Assembly (NCBI RefSeq): GCF_003056055.1
Contig: NZ_PYFP01000006.1
Coordinates: forward strand, 124,001-188,000
Direction of reading: 5' to 3'
Source: Glaciimonas sp. PCH181
GTDB lineage: Bacteria > Pseudomonadota > Gammaproteobacteria > Burkholderiales > Burkholderiaceae_D
DNA: 64,000 nt
Below are positions 17,454-25,925 of this stretch, piece after piece; within the stretch, counting starts at the first letter, position 1, and each line of letters starts with the position of its first letter. A program made the position numbers and the translations under genes. The notes beneath the pieces are model-generated. The model ran no database searches. It had not been told where the DNA came from and saw nothing but the letters and a program-made list of their open reading frames with translations.

Positions 17454-18020
17454 ATGAGAATCGATGGCATTCAGGCATTAAATTTTATGGGCGCTGCCAC
17501 ACGCAGTATTTTTGGGGACACAAAAAACGCACGGGACGTTACATCTTTAGCCCATAACCTGACGTCGGTATCGATGAATTCAGAGCAACTTAGCGGTGGT
17601 AGCGGAAGCGCAAGTACACCATCCAATAACATCCCCTATTTCACGGCGGAACATTTTAATGCGCCTCAGCATGTCAAGCCACAACCTAACGGTGTCGGCA
17701 CCAATCGAGTTAACACGCGGCCATTGACCAATCGCGATGCTGAAACGCCTCCGCAGAAAGAACGCACAAAGGGCTCATTTCAAATAAGATGTGACAATAA
17801 CGATCAAAGAACCAAACTACTAGACGACGTCAGACGACGCACATTAGATTCAAAGACACCATCCCTGGAGTCGATCAGGGGGCGTACTACTGAGGAATTT
17901 AATGTTGCATCCTCGTACTCATCCAGCCAGTCCCCTTTCTCAGGAAGGGGCACACGCAATGACAACAACGATTACGGGTCCAGAGCAGCTAGCGCCCTAC
18001 ATCCCAACGGCCGCAAATAA
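17454..18020 (+). CDS. Orphan protein of unknown function, disordered
   Basis: 188-aa protein not recognised as any family. GGAGAG lies 4 bases before the ATG, a strong start, and earlier in-frame starts lie upstream of that site. The first ~30 residues (MRIDGIQALNFMGAATRSIF) are mildly amphipathic. The rest is hydrophilic and rich in Ser, Asn, Arg, Thr and Pro, with acidic-basic mixed stretches (DDVRRRT, RGTRNDNNDYG) and no membrane helix, Cys pair or enzymatic motif. Composition and the short ordered N-terminus resemble secreted effectors or partner-binding disordered proteins, but no secretion gene lies nearby. It is flanked by near-identical direct repeats (17412-17453, 18025-18054). Confidence 0.55.
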   Translation: MRIDGIQALNFMGAATRSIFGDTKNARDVTSLAHNLTSVSMNSEQLSGGSGSASTPSNNIPYFTAEHFNAPQHVKPQPNGVGTNRVNTRPLTNRDAETPPQKERTKGSFQIRCDNNDQRTKLLDDVRRRTLDSKTPSLESIRGRTTEEFNVASSYSSSQSPFSGRGTRNDNNDYGSRAASALHPNGRK

Positions 18021-18024
18021 TTTT

Positions 18025-18054
18025 AGCAAGTAATTACTTTTTTTGGGAGAGATT
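18025..18054 (+). repeat. Direct repeat copy B, after the orphan gene
   Basis: AGCAAGTAATT followed directly by ACTTTTTTTGGGAGAGATT. It matches copy A at 17412-17453 with the 14 middle bases missing and one extra T and one extra G. It contains the palindrome AAGTAATTACTT followed by T, which could also stop transcription. No second copy of the orphan gene follows. Confidence 0.7.
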
Positions 18055-18128
18055 CAAGCCTTGCAGCGAGACTAAGATACCGTATGGCAGGGCTTGGCAG
18101 CCTACCTCACCAACAACTCACCTTCAGC

Positions 18129-19094
18129 TCACCAACGCGCAAAATTCCCATCCTCAACAAAGCAATTCAGGGCCTCCAGCAGCCCCACAGCCATTTGCGG
18201 ATGAAAAGGATCGTGCCCCGCCCCAGCAACTATCCGCAAACCACTTCCGGCGATTTGCGTGTGCAAACGAACCGCATTATCGGGATCGCAAATCCGATCA
18301 TTTCCACCCTGCAATAAAGCCACCGGCAAGCCGCTTAATTTTGCTGCCGCTTGCAGTAAATCATCGGCGCATACAAAACAATGATTGATCAGATAATGGG
18401 ACTGAACCCGATAACGGGCTATTAACTTTTGGGTTTCTGCAGGATTGGGCGTGATGTCGGCGATTGCGTCAGGTTGTTCTTGTCGCTGCTCGTAGTATTT
18501 CCATGCTTGCGCCAAAGTAGCTACGTTCGACGAAGCAGCAGAAAACTCATTAGCGAGATACTTCAGGAGATGTGACCTTTCAGCCTTTGGTGCATGGGCA
18601 GAAAAAGTCTGCCAGGCAGCATTTTCCGCAGCAGCATCTGGCTGAAAGAAACGATTAATATCATTTTGTCCGGCCAGAAACGGCGCACGCAATATCAATC
18701 CCAATAAAGCGTCTGGCCCATTTTTCTGCACATATGCCAATGCCAGACACGCGCCCCAAGAACCGCCGCCCAGCAGAATTTTGCCCAGTTTAAGATGCAA
18801 CCGTAGCGTCTCAATATCCTGCACCAAAAGAGTCGTATCGTTATCAACGATTGCGCCGTTGGGCGTGCTAAGACCGCATCCGCGCTGATCGCACAGCACT
18901 AAACGATAGCCAGAAGGATCGACAAATATTTGATGGCGCAGGCTACTGCCGCTGCCCGGACCGCCATGCAGCCATAGCAACGGAATGCCGTCGGGATTAC
19001 CGTATTGCGCAAACCAGAGGCGATGGCCCTGCCCGACGTCTAAATAGCCCTCATCAAAAGGACTGTGCAAAGGAAAAAATGGCGAGGATGTCAT
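18129..19094 (-). CDS. pip: Proline iminopeptidase (prolyl aminopeptidase, S33)
   Basis: 321-aa alpha/beta-hydrolase that removes N-terminal proline from peptides in the cytoplasm. It starts with the conserved YLDVGQGHRLWFAQYGNPDG, then the oxyanion motif HGGPG (43-47), DQRGCGLS, and the nucleophile elbow GGGSWG with Ser112. The acid is in GGNDRICDP and the His in GAGHDPFHP near the end. Length is standard (~315-320). It lies just behind the GST gene on the same strand with 35 bases between them, so the two may be cotranscribed. Confidence 0.93.
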   Translation of the reverse strand: MTSSPFFPLHSPFDEGYLDVGQGHRLWFAQYGNPDGIPLLWLHGGPGSGSSLRHQIFVDPSGYRLVLCDQRGCGLSTPNGAIVDNDTTLLVQDIETLRLHLKLGKILLGGGSWGACLALAYVQKNGPDALLGLILRAPFLAGQNDINRFFQPDAAAENAAWQTFSAHAPKAERSHLLKYLANEFSAASSNVATLAQAWKYYEQRQEQPDAIADITPNPAETQKLIARYRVQSHYLINHCFVCADDLLQAAAKLSGLPVALLQGGNDRICDPDNAVRLHTQIAGSGLRIVAGAGHDPFHPQMAVGLLEALNCFVEDGNFARW

Positions 19095-19129
19095 CTCGCC
19101 ATTCTATCTACATCTAGCCGCGTCGATGT

Positions 19130-19795
19130 TTAGAATTCAACATCCAGTTCATCGATATCGTCCGGCTCTAGTTTTGCCGCTGCTATCCACTCTTGCATCT
19201 CGGGCATCGCCATAATCCGCTCACAATACGCCGTGCATACAGGGTCAAGTTTTACGTCATAGGTCAAAAAACGGGTTACGACTGGCGCATACATCGCGTC
19301 GGCCATGCCACGCTCGCCAAACAAGAAAGGACCGCCGTAGGTAGCCAGACAATATTTCCATATGGAAATAATATGGTTAATATCCGTCTCGGCGCGCGAC
19401 CAGACCTTAAAATTGGGGAAATGCGCCTTCAGATTCATCGGCAACGATGACCGCAACGCGCTGAAACCAGAGTGCATTTCGCCGCAGATCGAGCGGCAAT
19501 GCGCCCGCGCAATATCATCGCTGGGCAGCAATCCGGCTTGAGGACGGATTTCATTGAGGTATTCGGCGATTGCCAACGTGTCCCAAATGGCGACTTTGCC
19601 GTGATCCAGACGCGGCACCATAACTGAAGAAGATAGCAACAACATCTCGGCGCGTACCTCTGGATTGTCGGGCGAGATAATATTTTCTTCGAACGGCAAG
19701 CCGGAAAATTTGGCCAATAACCAGCCGCGTAATGACCACGATCCGTAATTTTTGCTAGTGATACTCAGCACCGTGGCAGTCGTATTTTTGGGCAT
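19130..19795 (-). CDS. Glutathione S-transferase family protein
   Basis: 221-aa GST-like protein. The N-domain begins with TATVLSITSKNYGSWSLRGWLLAKFSGLPFEE, a Ser-containing active turn, and contains SSSVMVPRLDHGKVAIWDTLAIAEYLNEI, the cis-Pro and acidic glutathione-binding segment. The helical C-domain has PFLFGERGMADAMYAPVVTRF with the conserved Asp. AGGAGA precedes the ATG by 8 bases. It is the first gene of a short minus-strand pair with proline iminopeptidase. This subgroup is common in Proteobacteria and of unknown substrate. Confidence 0.87.
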   Translation of the reverse strand: MPKNTTATVLSITSKNYGSWSLRGWLLAKFSGLPFEENIISPDNPEVRAEMLLLSSSVMVPRLDHGKVAIWDTLAIAEYLNEIRPQAGLLPSDDIARAHCRSICGEMHSGFSALRSSLPMNLKAHFPNFKVWSRAETDINHIISIWKYCLATYGGPFLFGERGMADAMYAPVVTRFLTYDVKLDPVCTAYCERIMAMPEMQEWIAAAKLEPDDIDELDVEF

Positions 19796-19999
19796 GGCGT
19801 TAATCTCCTGAAATATCTTAAAATTTCTTGTAATGGGACGCGGAAATTGTTCCGATTTGGGACTACACTCAGCAATCCCTGAACACCTTGCAAAGGTCGT
19901 GCCAGACCCCTCGCCCCGCGCAGCTGGCGTCGGCCGTTAGGCATGTATATTGCATTGATGATTCAAGCGTGCCGATAATCCAAATTACAAGGTAGCCCC

Positions 20000-21283
20000 A
20001 TGACTAAGCTCTATCAAGCATATCAAAGCTACGCAGATTTTACCGATCCGTTCCGGGCATTAGCCCGGGCGACGGCACCTTTTCTGAACTTTACCTGGCC
20101 GGGATTTCCGCAAAGCTTGCTTTTGCGCAAGATGGCGGCTGCAGCAGAGGTTTTTTCACAAACGCAGGTGACGCACAAGCGGCGGCCCTTCGCGATTGAC
20201 AGCGTCGAAGACATGGGGCGCACCTTTGAGGTGCGTGAGGAAGTCGCAGATCAGACGCCTTTCTGCACCTTGGTGCGTTTCCATAAAATGCATTCTGCGC
20301 CGCAGCCACGTGTGTTGTTGGTGGCACCGATGTCGGGGCATTTTGCGACGTTGTTGCGCGATACCGTACGGGCGTTGTTACAGGATCATGATGTGTATGT
20401 CACCGACTGGCATAACGCGCGCGATGTGTCGTTGGAGAATGGCCGGTTTGGTTTTGATGAATATACGGCGCATTTGATCCGTTTTCAGGAAGCCCTTGGT
20501 CCCGGCGCGCATATGGTGGCGGTGTGTCAGCCGACTGTCCCGGCGATTGCGGCGGTGGCGTTGATGGCGGAGGATAATAATCCAGCGCAGCCGAGTACGT
20601 TGACGTTGATGGCGGGGCCGATTGATACGCGGATTAATCCGACGGCAGTCAATGACTTGGCGCAGAGCAAGCCGATTGAGTGGTTTGAGAAGAATTTGGT
20701 CAGTGCCGTGCCGGGACGTTTTGAGGGCGGCGGGCGTTTGGTGTACCCAGGATTTTTGCAGTTGACAGCGTTCATGCACATGAATTTGCCGCGCCATGTT
20801 GACGCGTTTCGTAATTTATACAATCATTTGACTGAAGGCGAGGCTGGCAAGGCGACGGTGATTAAGACCTTTTACGAGGAATATTTCGCCATGTGTGACA
20901 TGCCAGCGGAGTTTTATCTGGAGACGGTGCAGAGTGTTTTTCAAGAACATGATTTGCCGCTTGGTACGTTGAAGGTGTTGGGACGGACAGTTGATTTGGC
21001 AGCGATTAAGAAGACCGCGTTGTTTACAGTTGAGGGTGAGAAGGATGATATTTGTGCGGTTGGACAGACGTTAGCAGCGCAGGATTTGTGCACGGGGGTG
21101 CGGCCATCCAAGAAGGTGCATTATGTGCAGACTGGCGTCGGGCATTACGGGGTTTTTAGTGGTCGGCGCTGGACGAATGAGATTTATCCGCGGTTACGGG
21201 ATTTTATTCATATGCATGGAGAGGCGGTCAAGAAGGCTGAAAAACCAAAGTTGGTTTTGGCTAGCGTGAGTTTGGTGGCATAG
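20000..21283 (+). CDS. phaZ: Intracellular polyhydroxyalkanoate depolymerase
   Basis: 427-aa cytosolic or granule-associated enzyme that mobilises stored polyhydroxybutyrate. The family start MTKLYQAYQSYADFTDPFRALA is followed by VLLVAPMSGHFATLLRDTVRALLQDHDVYVTDWHNARDV. The nucleophile is a cysteine, Cys176 in AVCQPTVPA, as in Ralstonia PhaZ1-type enzymes rather than a lipase-box serine. The region around LPLGTLKVLGRTVDL leads to GEKDDICAVGQT (acid) and GVGHYGVFSGRRW (His). AAGG sits 8 bases before the ATG. It stands alone between divergent GST and convergent nasA and ends at a hairpin terminator at 21361-21397. It shows that the host stores PHB. Confidence 0.95.
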   Translation: MTKLYQAYQSYADFTDPFRALARATAPFLNFTWPGFPQSLLLRKMAAAAEVFSQTQVTHKRRPFAIDSVEDMGRTFEVREEVADQTPFCTLVRFHKMHSAPQPRVLLVAPMSGHFATLLRDTVRALLQDHDVYVTDWHNARDVSLENGRFGFDEYTAHLIRFQEALGPGAHMVAVCQPTVPAIAAVALMAEDNNPAQPSTLTLMAGPIDTRINPTAVNDLAQSKPIEWFEKNLVSAVPGRFEGGGRLVYPGFLQLTAFMHMNLPRHVDAFRNLYNHLTEGEAGKATVIKTFYEEYFAMCDMPAEFYLETVQSVFQEHDLPLGTLKVLGRTVDLAAIKKTALFTVEGEKDDICAVGQTLAAQDLCTGVRPSKKVHYVQTGVGHYGVFSGRRWTNEIYPRLRDFIHMHGEAVKKAEKPKLVLASVSLVA

Positions 21284-21360
21284 GGAATATTTTATTTTTT
21301 TAATATTGGTGGGATTTAAAACGGTTAGTTTTTTTGTTTAGTTATGTTTGATTATGTTTA

Positions 21361-21397
21361 GTGAGCTTGTCGGGGCATTCCTCACAAGCTCACTTTT
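21361..21397 (+). terminator. Rho-independent terminator of phaZ
   Basis: Perfect 10-bp stem GTGAGCTTGT / ACAAGCTCAC (21361-21370 and 21384-21393) with a 13-base loop, followed by TTTT. It lies 78 bases after the phaZ stop and before the convergent nasA end. Confidence 0.8.
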
Positions 21398-21529
21398 ACA
21401 TTGGGCTATCGCGTTATTGCGTAATTGCGTAATTTTTTGCCGAGATCGCGGCGGCCGATTTTGGTGGTGATGATTTAGGGGATATTGATGGGCTGTAGCT
21501 GAACAACCGAACTATTTACAGCCTCGAAC

Positions 21530-24265
21530 CTACTCAGCCAACGCCTCCGCCAATGAAGCAACCAACAATTTCTTAATCTCCGGCACACAAGACCCACAAT
21601 TCCCACCAGCTTTCAAAGCGGCCGTAACCTGCGGCACAGTACTCAAGCCTTGCGCCCGAATCGCGCTGCAAATAGTATTCCGCCCAACCCCAAAACACGA
21701 ACAAACAGTCGGCCCGGCATCGGCCCCCTTCTCAATCGGCTGCCCAATCAACAACCCAACCCGATCCGCATCCGCCAATACATCCTTAGCAAACAACCCA
21801 GCCAACCAGGCCCGAGAAGGCAAATCCGGCCGCGGAGAAATAAACACACACGTCTCGATGCGATCATCGATCAGATATGCAGCGCGATAAACGCCAGCCG
21901 TCTTATCCTCATACTCAAGCCAATCCGCCTCTGGATCATTAACCCCTAACAACCCCCGCACCCATTGTCCGTGATCATCAATCACATTCCGCCCCGCCAA
22001 CTCATAACGGGCAAAAGTCCTCCCCTGAATCCGCGTCCAATGCGTTACCGCATCCAAACCAACTTCCTCCCGACTAAGCACAAACCCATGCCACGACACC
22101 GGAAAATCCTCCACCCGCACAGGCGTATGCTTAAACTCCGGCTCGCCAGAAACCGGATCCACAACCGGATTAACCACCGCCCCAATTCGCGCATCCGATG
22201 CCGATTGATTACTCCAATGAATCGGCACAAAAATACTGCCCCGCGCGATTCCGCCGCCATGCTGAACCCGCGCCACCATCGCCCCCCATTGCGAAGAAAC
22301 ACGCGCAAGATTACCTTCACGCACGCCATACAAAAGCGCATCTTGCGGATGGATATCAATAAAAGATTCTGGCACATGATCGGCCAATTTCGCGGACTTC
22401 CCCGTCCGCGTCATCGTATGCCACTGATCCCGCACGCGCCCCGTATTTAACGCCAGCGGATACTCTGCATCCGTTGCATGCATCGGCCCTCTGGGCGGCG
22501 TCGCAATAAACCGCGCCCTACCATCAGGATGCGAATAAAGATGATCCGCCAGCAACCGCTGCGTGCCCTTAACGCCACCATCAGCATCCCGCACAACCGG
22601 CCACTGAATCGGTGTCAACGCATCAAATTGCGCCTTATCCAAACCAGTCAAACCTGCAATATTAAAGACGCGCCGATGACCGGCAACAGCATCATTCTTG
22701 AACGCACTCAACCGCGCATGCTCATCAAAAATCTCATGCACGCTGCCAAAATCAAAACCCGCAAACCCCATCCGCTGCGCCACGTCGCACATGATTTTCC
22801 AATCAGGGCGGGCTTCGCCGGGCGCGGCAAGAAACGATCGTTGACGCGAAATACAGCGCTCTGAATTAGTCACGGTGCCATCCTTTTCACCCCAACCTAA
22901 AGCAGGCAAAAGAACATCCGCAAACACGTTCGTATCGGTCTTCTCGATGATGTCGGAAATCACCACCAATTCGCATTTTTCCAACGCCCGCTGCACCTGA
23001 TTGGCATCCGGCAAACTGACCATCGGATTAGTCGCCACAATCCACACTGCCTTCACGCGGCCTTGCTCAATCGCCTCAAACAAAGCCACCGCCTTCAATC
23101 CCGGCGTATCCGCGATAGCGGGAGAATCCCAAAACGTCTGCACCGTCTGACGATGCCCTGCATTCTCCAAATCCATATGCGCGGCCAGCATATTCGCCAA
23201 GCCGCCCACCTCGCGCCCGCCCATCGCGTTAGGCTGTCCGGTAATAGAAAACGGCCCCATGCCCGGCTGACCGATACTGCCGCTGATCAGATGGCAATTG
23301 ATGATGCTATTAACTTTGTCGGTACCAGAAGACGATTGATTCACGCCTTGCGAAAAAGCCGTAATAACCTTTTTAGACGATGCAAATAATTGGTAAAAAT
23401 CCAGCAAATCCTGTGGATCTATTTTGCAGATTTTGGCAACGGTTGCCACGTCCACACCGCCAACTTCAGCCGCCGCCAGCGCCGCACTAACGCCATTAGT
23501 ATGATCATCGACAAAGCCTTGATCGATAGCACCGTTGTGCGCCAAATAGTGCAACAAACCATTGAATAACCAGACATCGGTGCCGGGCTTTATCGGCAGA
23601 TGCAAATCAGCCAATTCGCACGTTGCGGTGCGGCGCGGATCGATCACGATCAACTTTACCTCGGGCCGGGTTTCTCTGATTTTAGAGATGCGCTGAAACA
23701 AAATCGGATGGCACCAAGCGGTGTTGGAACCGACCAATACCACCACGTCTGCCAACTCCAAATCCTCATAACACACCGGCACCAAATCTTCGCCGAAAGC
23801 ACGCTTATGCCCTGCCACTGCGGACGACATACACAGCCGGGAATTAGTATCGATATTGGCGCTGCCGATGTAGCCTTTCATCAGCTTGTTGGCGATGTAA
23901 TAATCCTCGGTCAGCAATTGACCGGAGACATAAAACGCGACCGCATCCGGGCCGTGCCGAGCGATGATGTCGCTAAAACCTTGCGCGACTTTATCCAGCG
24001 CATGATCCCAGCTAGACGGTTGTAGAACGTTGGTTGCCGCATCGCGTATTTGTGGATGCAGCAAGCGTCCATCCAGCGCGATTGTTTCATCCAGCGCTGA
24101 ACCTTTGACGCACAACCGGCCAAAATTGGCAGGATGTTTCGTGTCACCTGCAACGCTGATTTTGCCGTCTGGGTTGACGCTGGCAGCGACGCCGCAACCA
24201 ACCCCGCAATAGGGGCAAGTGGTCATGGTACTTTTGGCCGATAGTGGCGGTTGGGACAAATTCAC
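21530..24265 (-). CDS. nasA: Assimilatory nitrate reductase, catalytic subunit
   Basis: 911-aa cytoplasmic molybdenum enzyme reducing nitrate to nitrite. An N-terminal [4Fe-4S] site uses Cys17, Cys20, Cys24 and Cys52 (TCPYCGVGCG...GRLCVKG). The Mo-bis-MGD domains follow with the likely Mo ligand Cys145 (NSRLCMSSAV), GQPNAMGGREVGG, VTNSERCISRQR and the C-terminal NTGRVRDQWHTMTRTGKS cofactor segment. A C-terminal BFD-like [2Fe-2S] domain adds CSCF...GNCGSCVPEI, as in Klebsiella-type NasA. The start is GTG, with GAGGA about 8 bases upstream; an ATG 13 codons later (MTTCPYC) is an alternative. It is the last gene of the nitrate operon, taking electrons from the preceding FAD protein. Confidence 0.95.
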   Translation of the reverse strand: MNLSQPPLSAKSTMTTCPYCGVGCGVAASVNPDGKISVAGDTKHPANFGRLCVKGSALDETIALDGRLLHPQIRDAATNVLQPSSWDHALDKVAQGFSDIIARHGPDAVAFYVSGQLLTEDYYIANKLMKGYIGSANIDTNSRLCMSSAVAGHKRAFGEDLVPVCYEDLELADVVVLVGSNTAWCHPILFQRISKIRETRPEVKLIVIDPRRTATCELADLHLPIKPGTDVWLFNGLLHYLAHNGAIDQGFVDDHTNGVSAALAAAEVGGVDVATVAKICKIDPQDLLDFYQLFASSKKVITAFSQGVNQSSSGTDKVNSIINCHLISGSIGQPGMGPFSITGQPNAMGGREVGGLANMLAAHMDLENAGHRQTVQTFWDSPAIADTPGLKAVALFEAIEQGRVKAVWIVATNPMVSLPDANQVQRALEKCELVVISDIIEKTDTNVFADVLLPALGWGEKDGTVTNSERCISRQRSFLAAPGEARPDWKIMCDVAQRMGFAGFDFGSVHEIFDEHARLSAFKNDAVAGHRRVFNIAGLTGLDKAQFDALTPIQWPVVRDADGGVKGTQRLLADHLYSHPDGRARFIATPPRGPMHATDAEYPLALNTGRVRDQWHTMTRTGKSAKLADHVPESFIDIHPQDALLYGVREGNLARVSSQWGAMVARVQHGGGIARGSIFVPIHWSNQSASDARIGAVVNPVVDPVSGEPEFKHTPVRVEDFPVSWHGFVLSREEVGLDAVTHWTRIQGRTFARYELAGRNVIDDHGQWVRGLLGVNDPEADWLEYEDKTAGVYRAAYLIDDRIETCVFISPRPDLPSRAWLAGLFAKDVLADADRVGLLIGQPIEKGADAGPTVCSCFGVGRNTICSAIRAQGLSTVPQVTAALKAGGNCGSCVPEIKKLLVASLAEALAE

Positions 24266-24292
24266 GATGGCATCCTCTTAAACTCTTGATCG

Positions 24293-25552
24293 TTAAGCGG
24301 CTTGCGCGCAAAGCGCCTGACCGAATAGTAATTGGTTGCGTAGCGCAGAAATATCGGTTTTATTTTGGATCAGATCAAAGTACCAAGGGCCGTCTTTCAC
24401 GTCGCCGTATAACACCGCGCCGACGATCCGACCGTCTTTAATCACCAGCCGTTTATAAATCCCACGCCGTGGATCGCGCAGCACCAAATCTTCGCTGTCA
24501 ACGCCGCCGATAAAGTCGCCAGCGGAATAGAGATCAACGCCGGTGACTTTCAGTTTAGTGGCCGTGGCTTGCTGTACATAACGGCGATGTCCGGCACCGG
24601 CAAGATGCGCGCCGCAGACCCGCGCCTGATCCCAGATCGGCGCGACTAAACCAAAGGTTTTTGAGCGATGCTGCACGCATTCGCCGACTGCGTAAATCCG
24701 GGGATCGTAAGTTTGCAAAGTATCGTCGACCAGAATCGCACGCTCGCAATGCAGATGCGCTTTTTGCGCCAGCGCGATGTTCGGACGCACGCCTGCCGCC
24801 ATGACGACTAAATCTGCGGGAATTTCAGTGCCATCTTTAAAGCGCACCGCCGTCACGCGTTCGGCACCGACGATTTCGGCGGTGTCGGCACCGAGCATAA
24901 AGCGAAAACCTTTTAACTCTAATGCCTTTTTCAACAACGCCGATGCGGGCTTATCAAGCTGCTGATTCATCAAACTTTCGGTGACGTGCACGACGGTCAC
25001 ATCCATCCCTTGGCGGAGTAAGCCGTTGGCCGCTTCCAAGCCCAGCAAACCACCACCGATGACGACTGCGTGCCGATGATTGCGCGCCGCATTAAGCATG
25101 GTTTCAACATCCTGAATATCGCGAAAGCCGATCACCCCGGGCAGCTGATGACCCGGGACCGGAATGATAAAAGGCGTGGAACCGGTTGCCAGCAATAGTC
25201 GGTCATAGATCACCTCGACCCCGGCGCGTGAACGGACGGTGCGACGGCGACGATCAATTGCCTCAATCGGATCGCCCGCGTGCAGCGTGATGTTATTTTG
25301 CTGATACCATTCACGCGTGTGCAACATAATGTCTTCAACCGTTTTATCACCGGCCAGCACGGGCGACAATAATATGCGGTTGTAGTTGCCATGCGGCTCA
25401 GCACCAAATACGGTGATGTTATATAAATCCGGTGCCAGTTTTTGCAATTCTTCGACCGTGCGCATGCCCGCCATACCATTGCCGATAACGACTAAAGATG
25501 GCTTCGCGCCGTGCGCTGGCTTACTACTTTGCTTAACTGGGGGCGGCGTCAT
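24293..25552 (-). CDS. nasB: FAD/NAD(P)H oxidoreductase, electron donor to NasA
   Basis: 419-aa pyridine-nucleotide disulfide reductase-fold protein. The FAD motif LVVIGNGMAGMRTVEEL lies near residue 20 and the NAD(P)H motif AVVIGGGLLGLEAANGLL near 165, with the TYDPRIYAVGECVQH FAD-binding segment in the middle. It matches the N-terminal half of NirB but lacks the sirohaem and BFD parts. In assimilatory operons such a protein passes NADH electrons to nitrate reductase. The start is ATG 25552, overlapping the nirD stop by four bases (ATGA), so it is translationally coupled. The symbol is given by role and position; rubredoxin-reductase-like names are also used for this family. Confidence 0.8.
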   Translation of the reverse strand: MTPPPVKQSSKPAHGAKPSLVVIGNGMAGMRTVEELQKLAPDLYNITVFGAEPHGNYNRILLSPVLAGDKTVEDIMLHTREWYQQNNITLHAGDPIEAIDRRRRTVRSRAGVEVIYDRLLLATGSTPFIIPVPGHQLPGVIGFRDIQDVETMLNAARNHRHAVVIGGGLLGLEAANGLLRQGMDVTVVHVTESLMNQQLDKPASALLKKALELKGFRFMLGADTAEIVGAERVTAVRFKDGTEIPADLVVMAAGVRPNIALAQKAHLHCERAILVDDTLQTYDPRIYAVGECVQHRSKTFGLVAPIWDQARVCGAHLAGAGHRRYVQQATATKLKVTGVDLYSAGDFIGGVDSEDLVLRDPRRGIYKRLVIKDGRIVGAVLYGDVKDGPWYFDLIQNKTDISALRNQLLFGQALCAQAA

Positions 25553-25896
25553 GCAACTACCCACACCTTGCCGTCGACAATACGGGTCCGATAGGCGCAG
25601 ACTGAATTTTCGGGCGCTTCAAGACATTCGCCGGTCTGCAAATCAAAGTGTTGTTTATAGATCGGCGAGGCAACGACAATACGCTCGCCCAGATTGCCGA
25701 CCAGTCCACGCGACAATACCGCCGCTTGCGAATTGGGATCAAAGTTATTGATCGCAAAAATGCGGTCTTCGCCGTCATTGAGGTGAAAAACTGCGACTTG
25801 TTCGCCGTTGATCAGCGCGCAGACACCGGTATTGGGGACGATCTCATCGAGCTGACAAACAGAAGTCCATTGATCGAGTTGGCGGTCGCTATGCAT
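25549..25896 (-). CDS. nirD: Nitrite reductase (NADH), small subunit
   Basis: 115-aa Rieske-fold subunit of the assimilatory nitrite reductase. It reads WTSVCQLDEIVPNTGVCALINGEQVAVFHL, then FAINNFDPNSQAAVLSRGLVG and SPIYKQHFDLQTGECLEAPENSVCAYRTRI. The usual Rieske Cys-His iron-sulfur ligands are missing, as is normal for NirD. The ATG at 25896 follows GGAG. It lies between nirB and the FAD oxidoreductase gene in the nitrate operon, overlapping the latter, and works in complex with NirB in the cytoplasm. Confidence 0.93.
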   Translation of the reverse strand: MHSDRQLDQWTSVCQLDEIVPNTGVCALINGEQVAVFHLNDGEDRIFAINNFDPNSQAAVLSRGLVGNLGERIVVASPIYKQHFDLQTGECLEAPENSVCAYRTRIVDGKVWVVA

Positions 25897-25925
25897 GATT
25901 TTTTCTCCGAATATATAAATGTGGG

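Noticed and set aside
18084..18317. Plus-strand frame following repeat copy B
   Set aside because: Lies mostly antisense to proline iminopeptidase, has no ribosome site and no resemblance to the orphan gene.
21965..24025. Long plus-strand frames opposite nasA
   Set aside because: They mirror the codon structure of the well-supported nasA reading and have Arg/His/Pro-rich nonsense composition.
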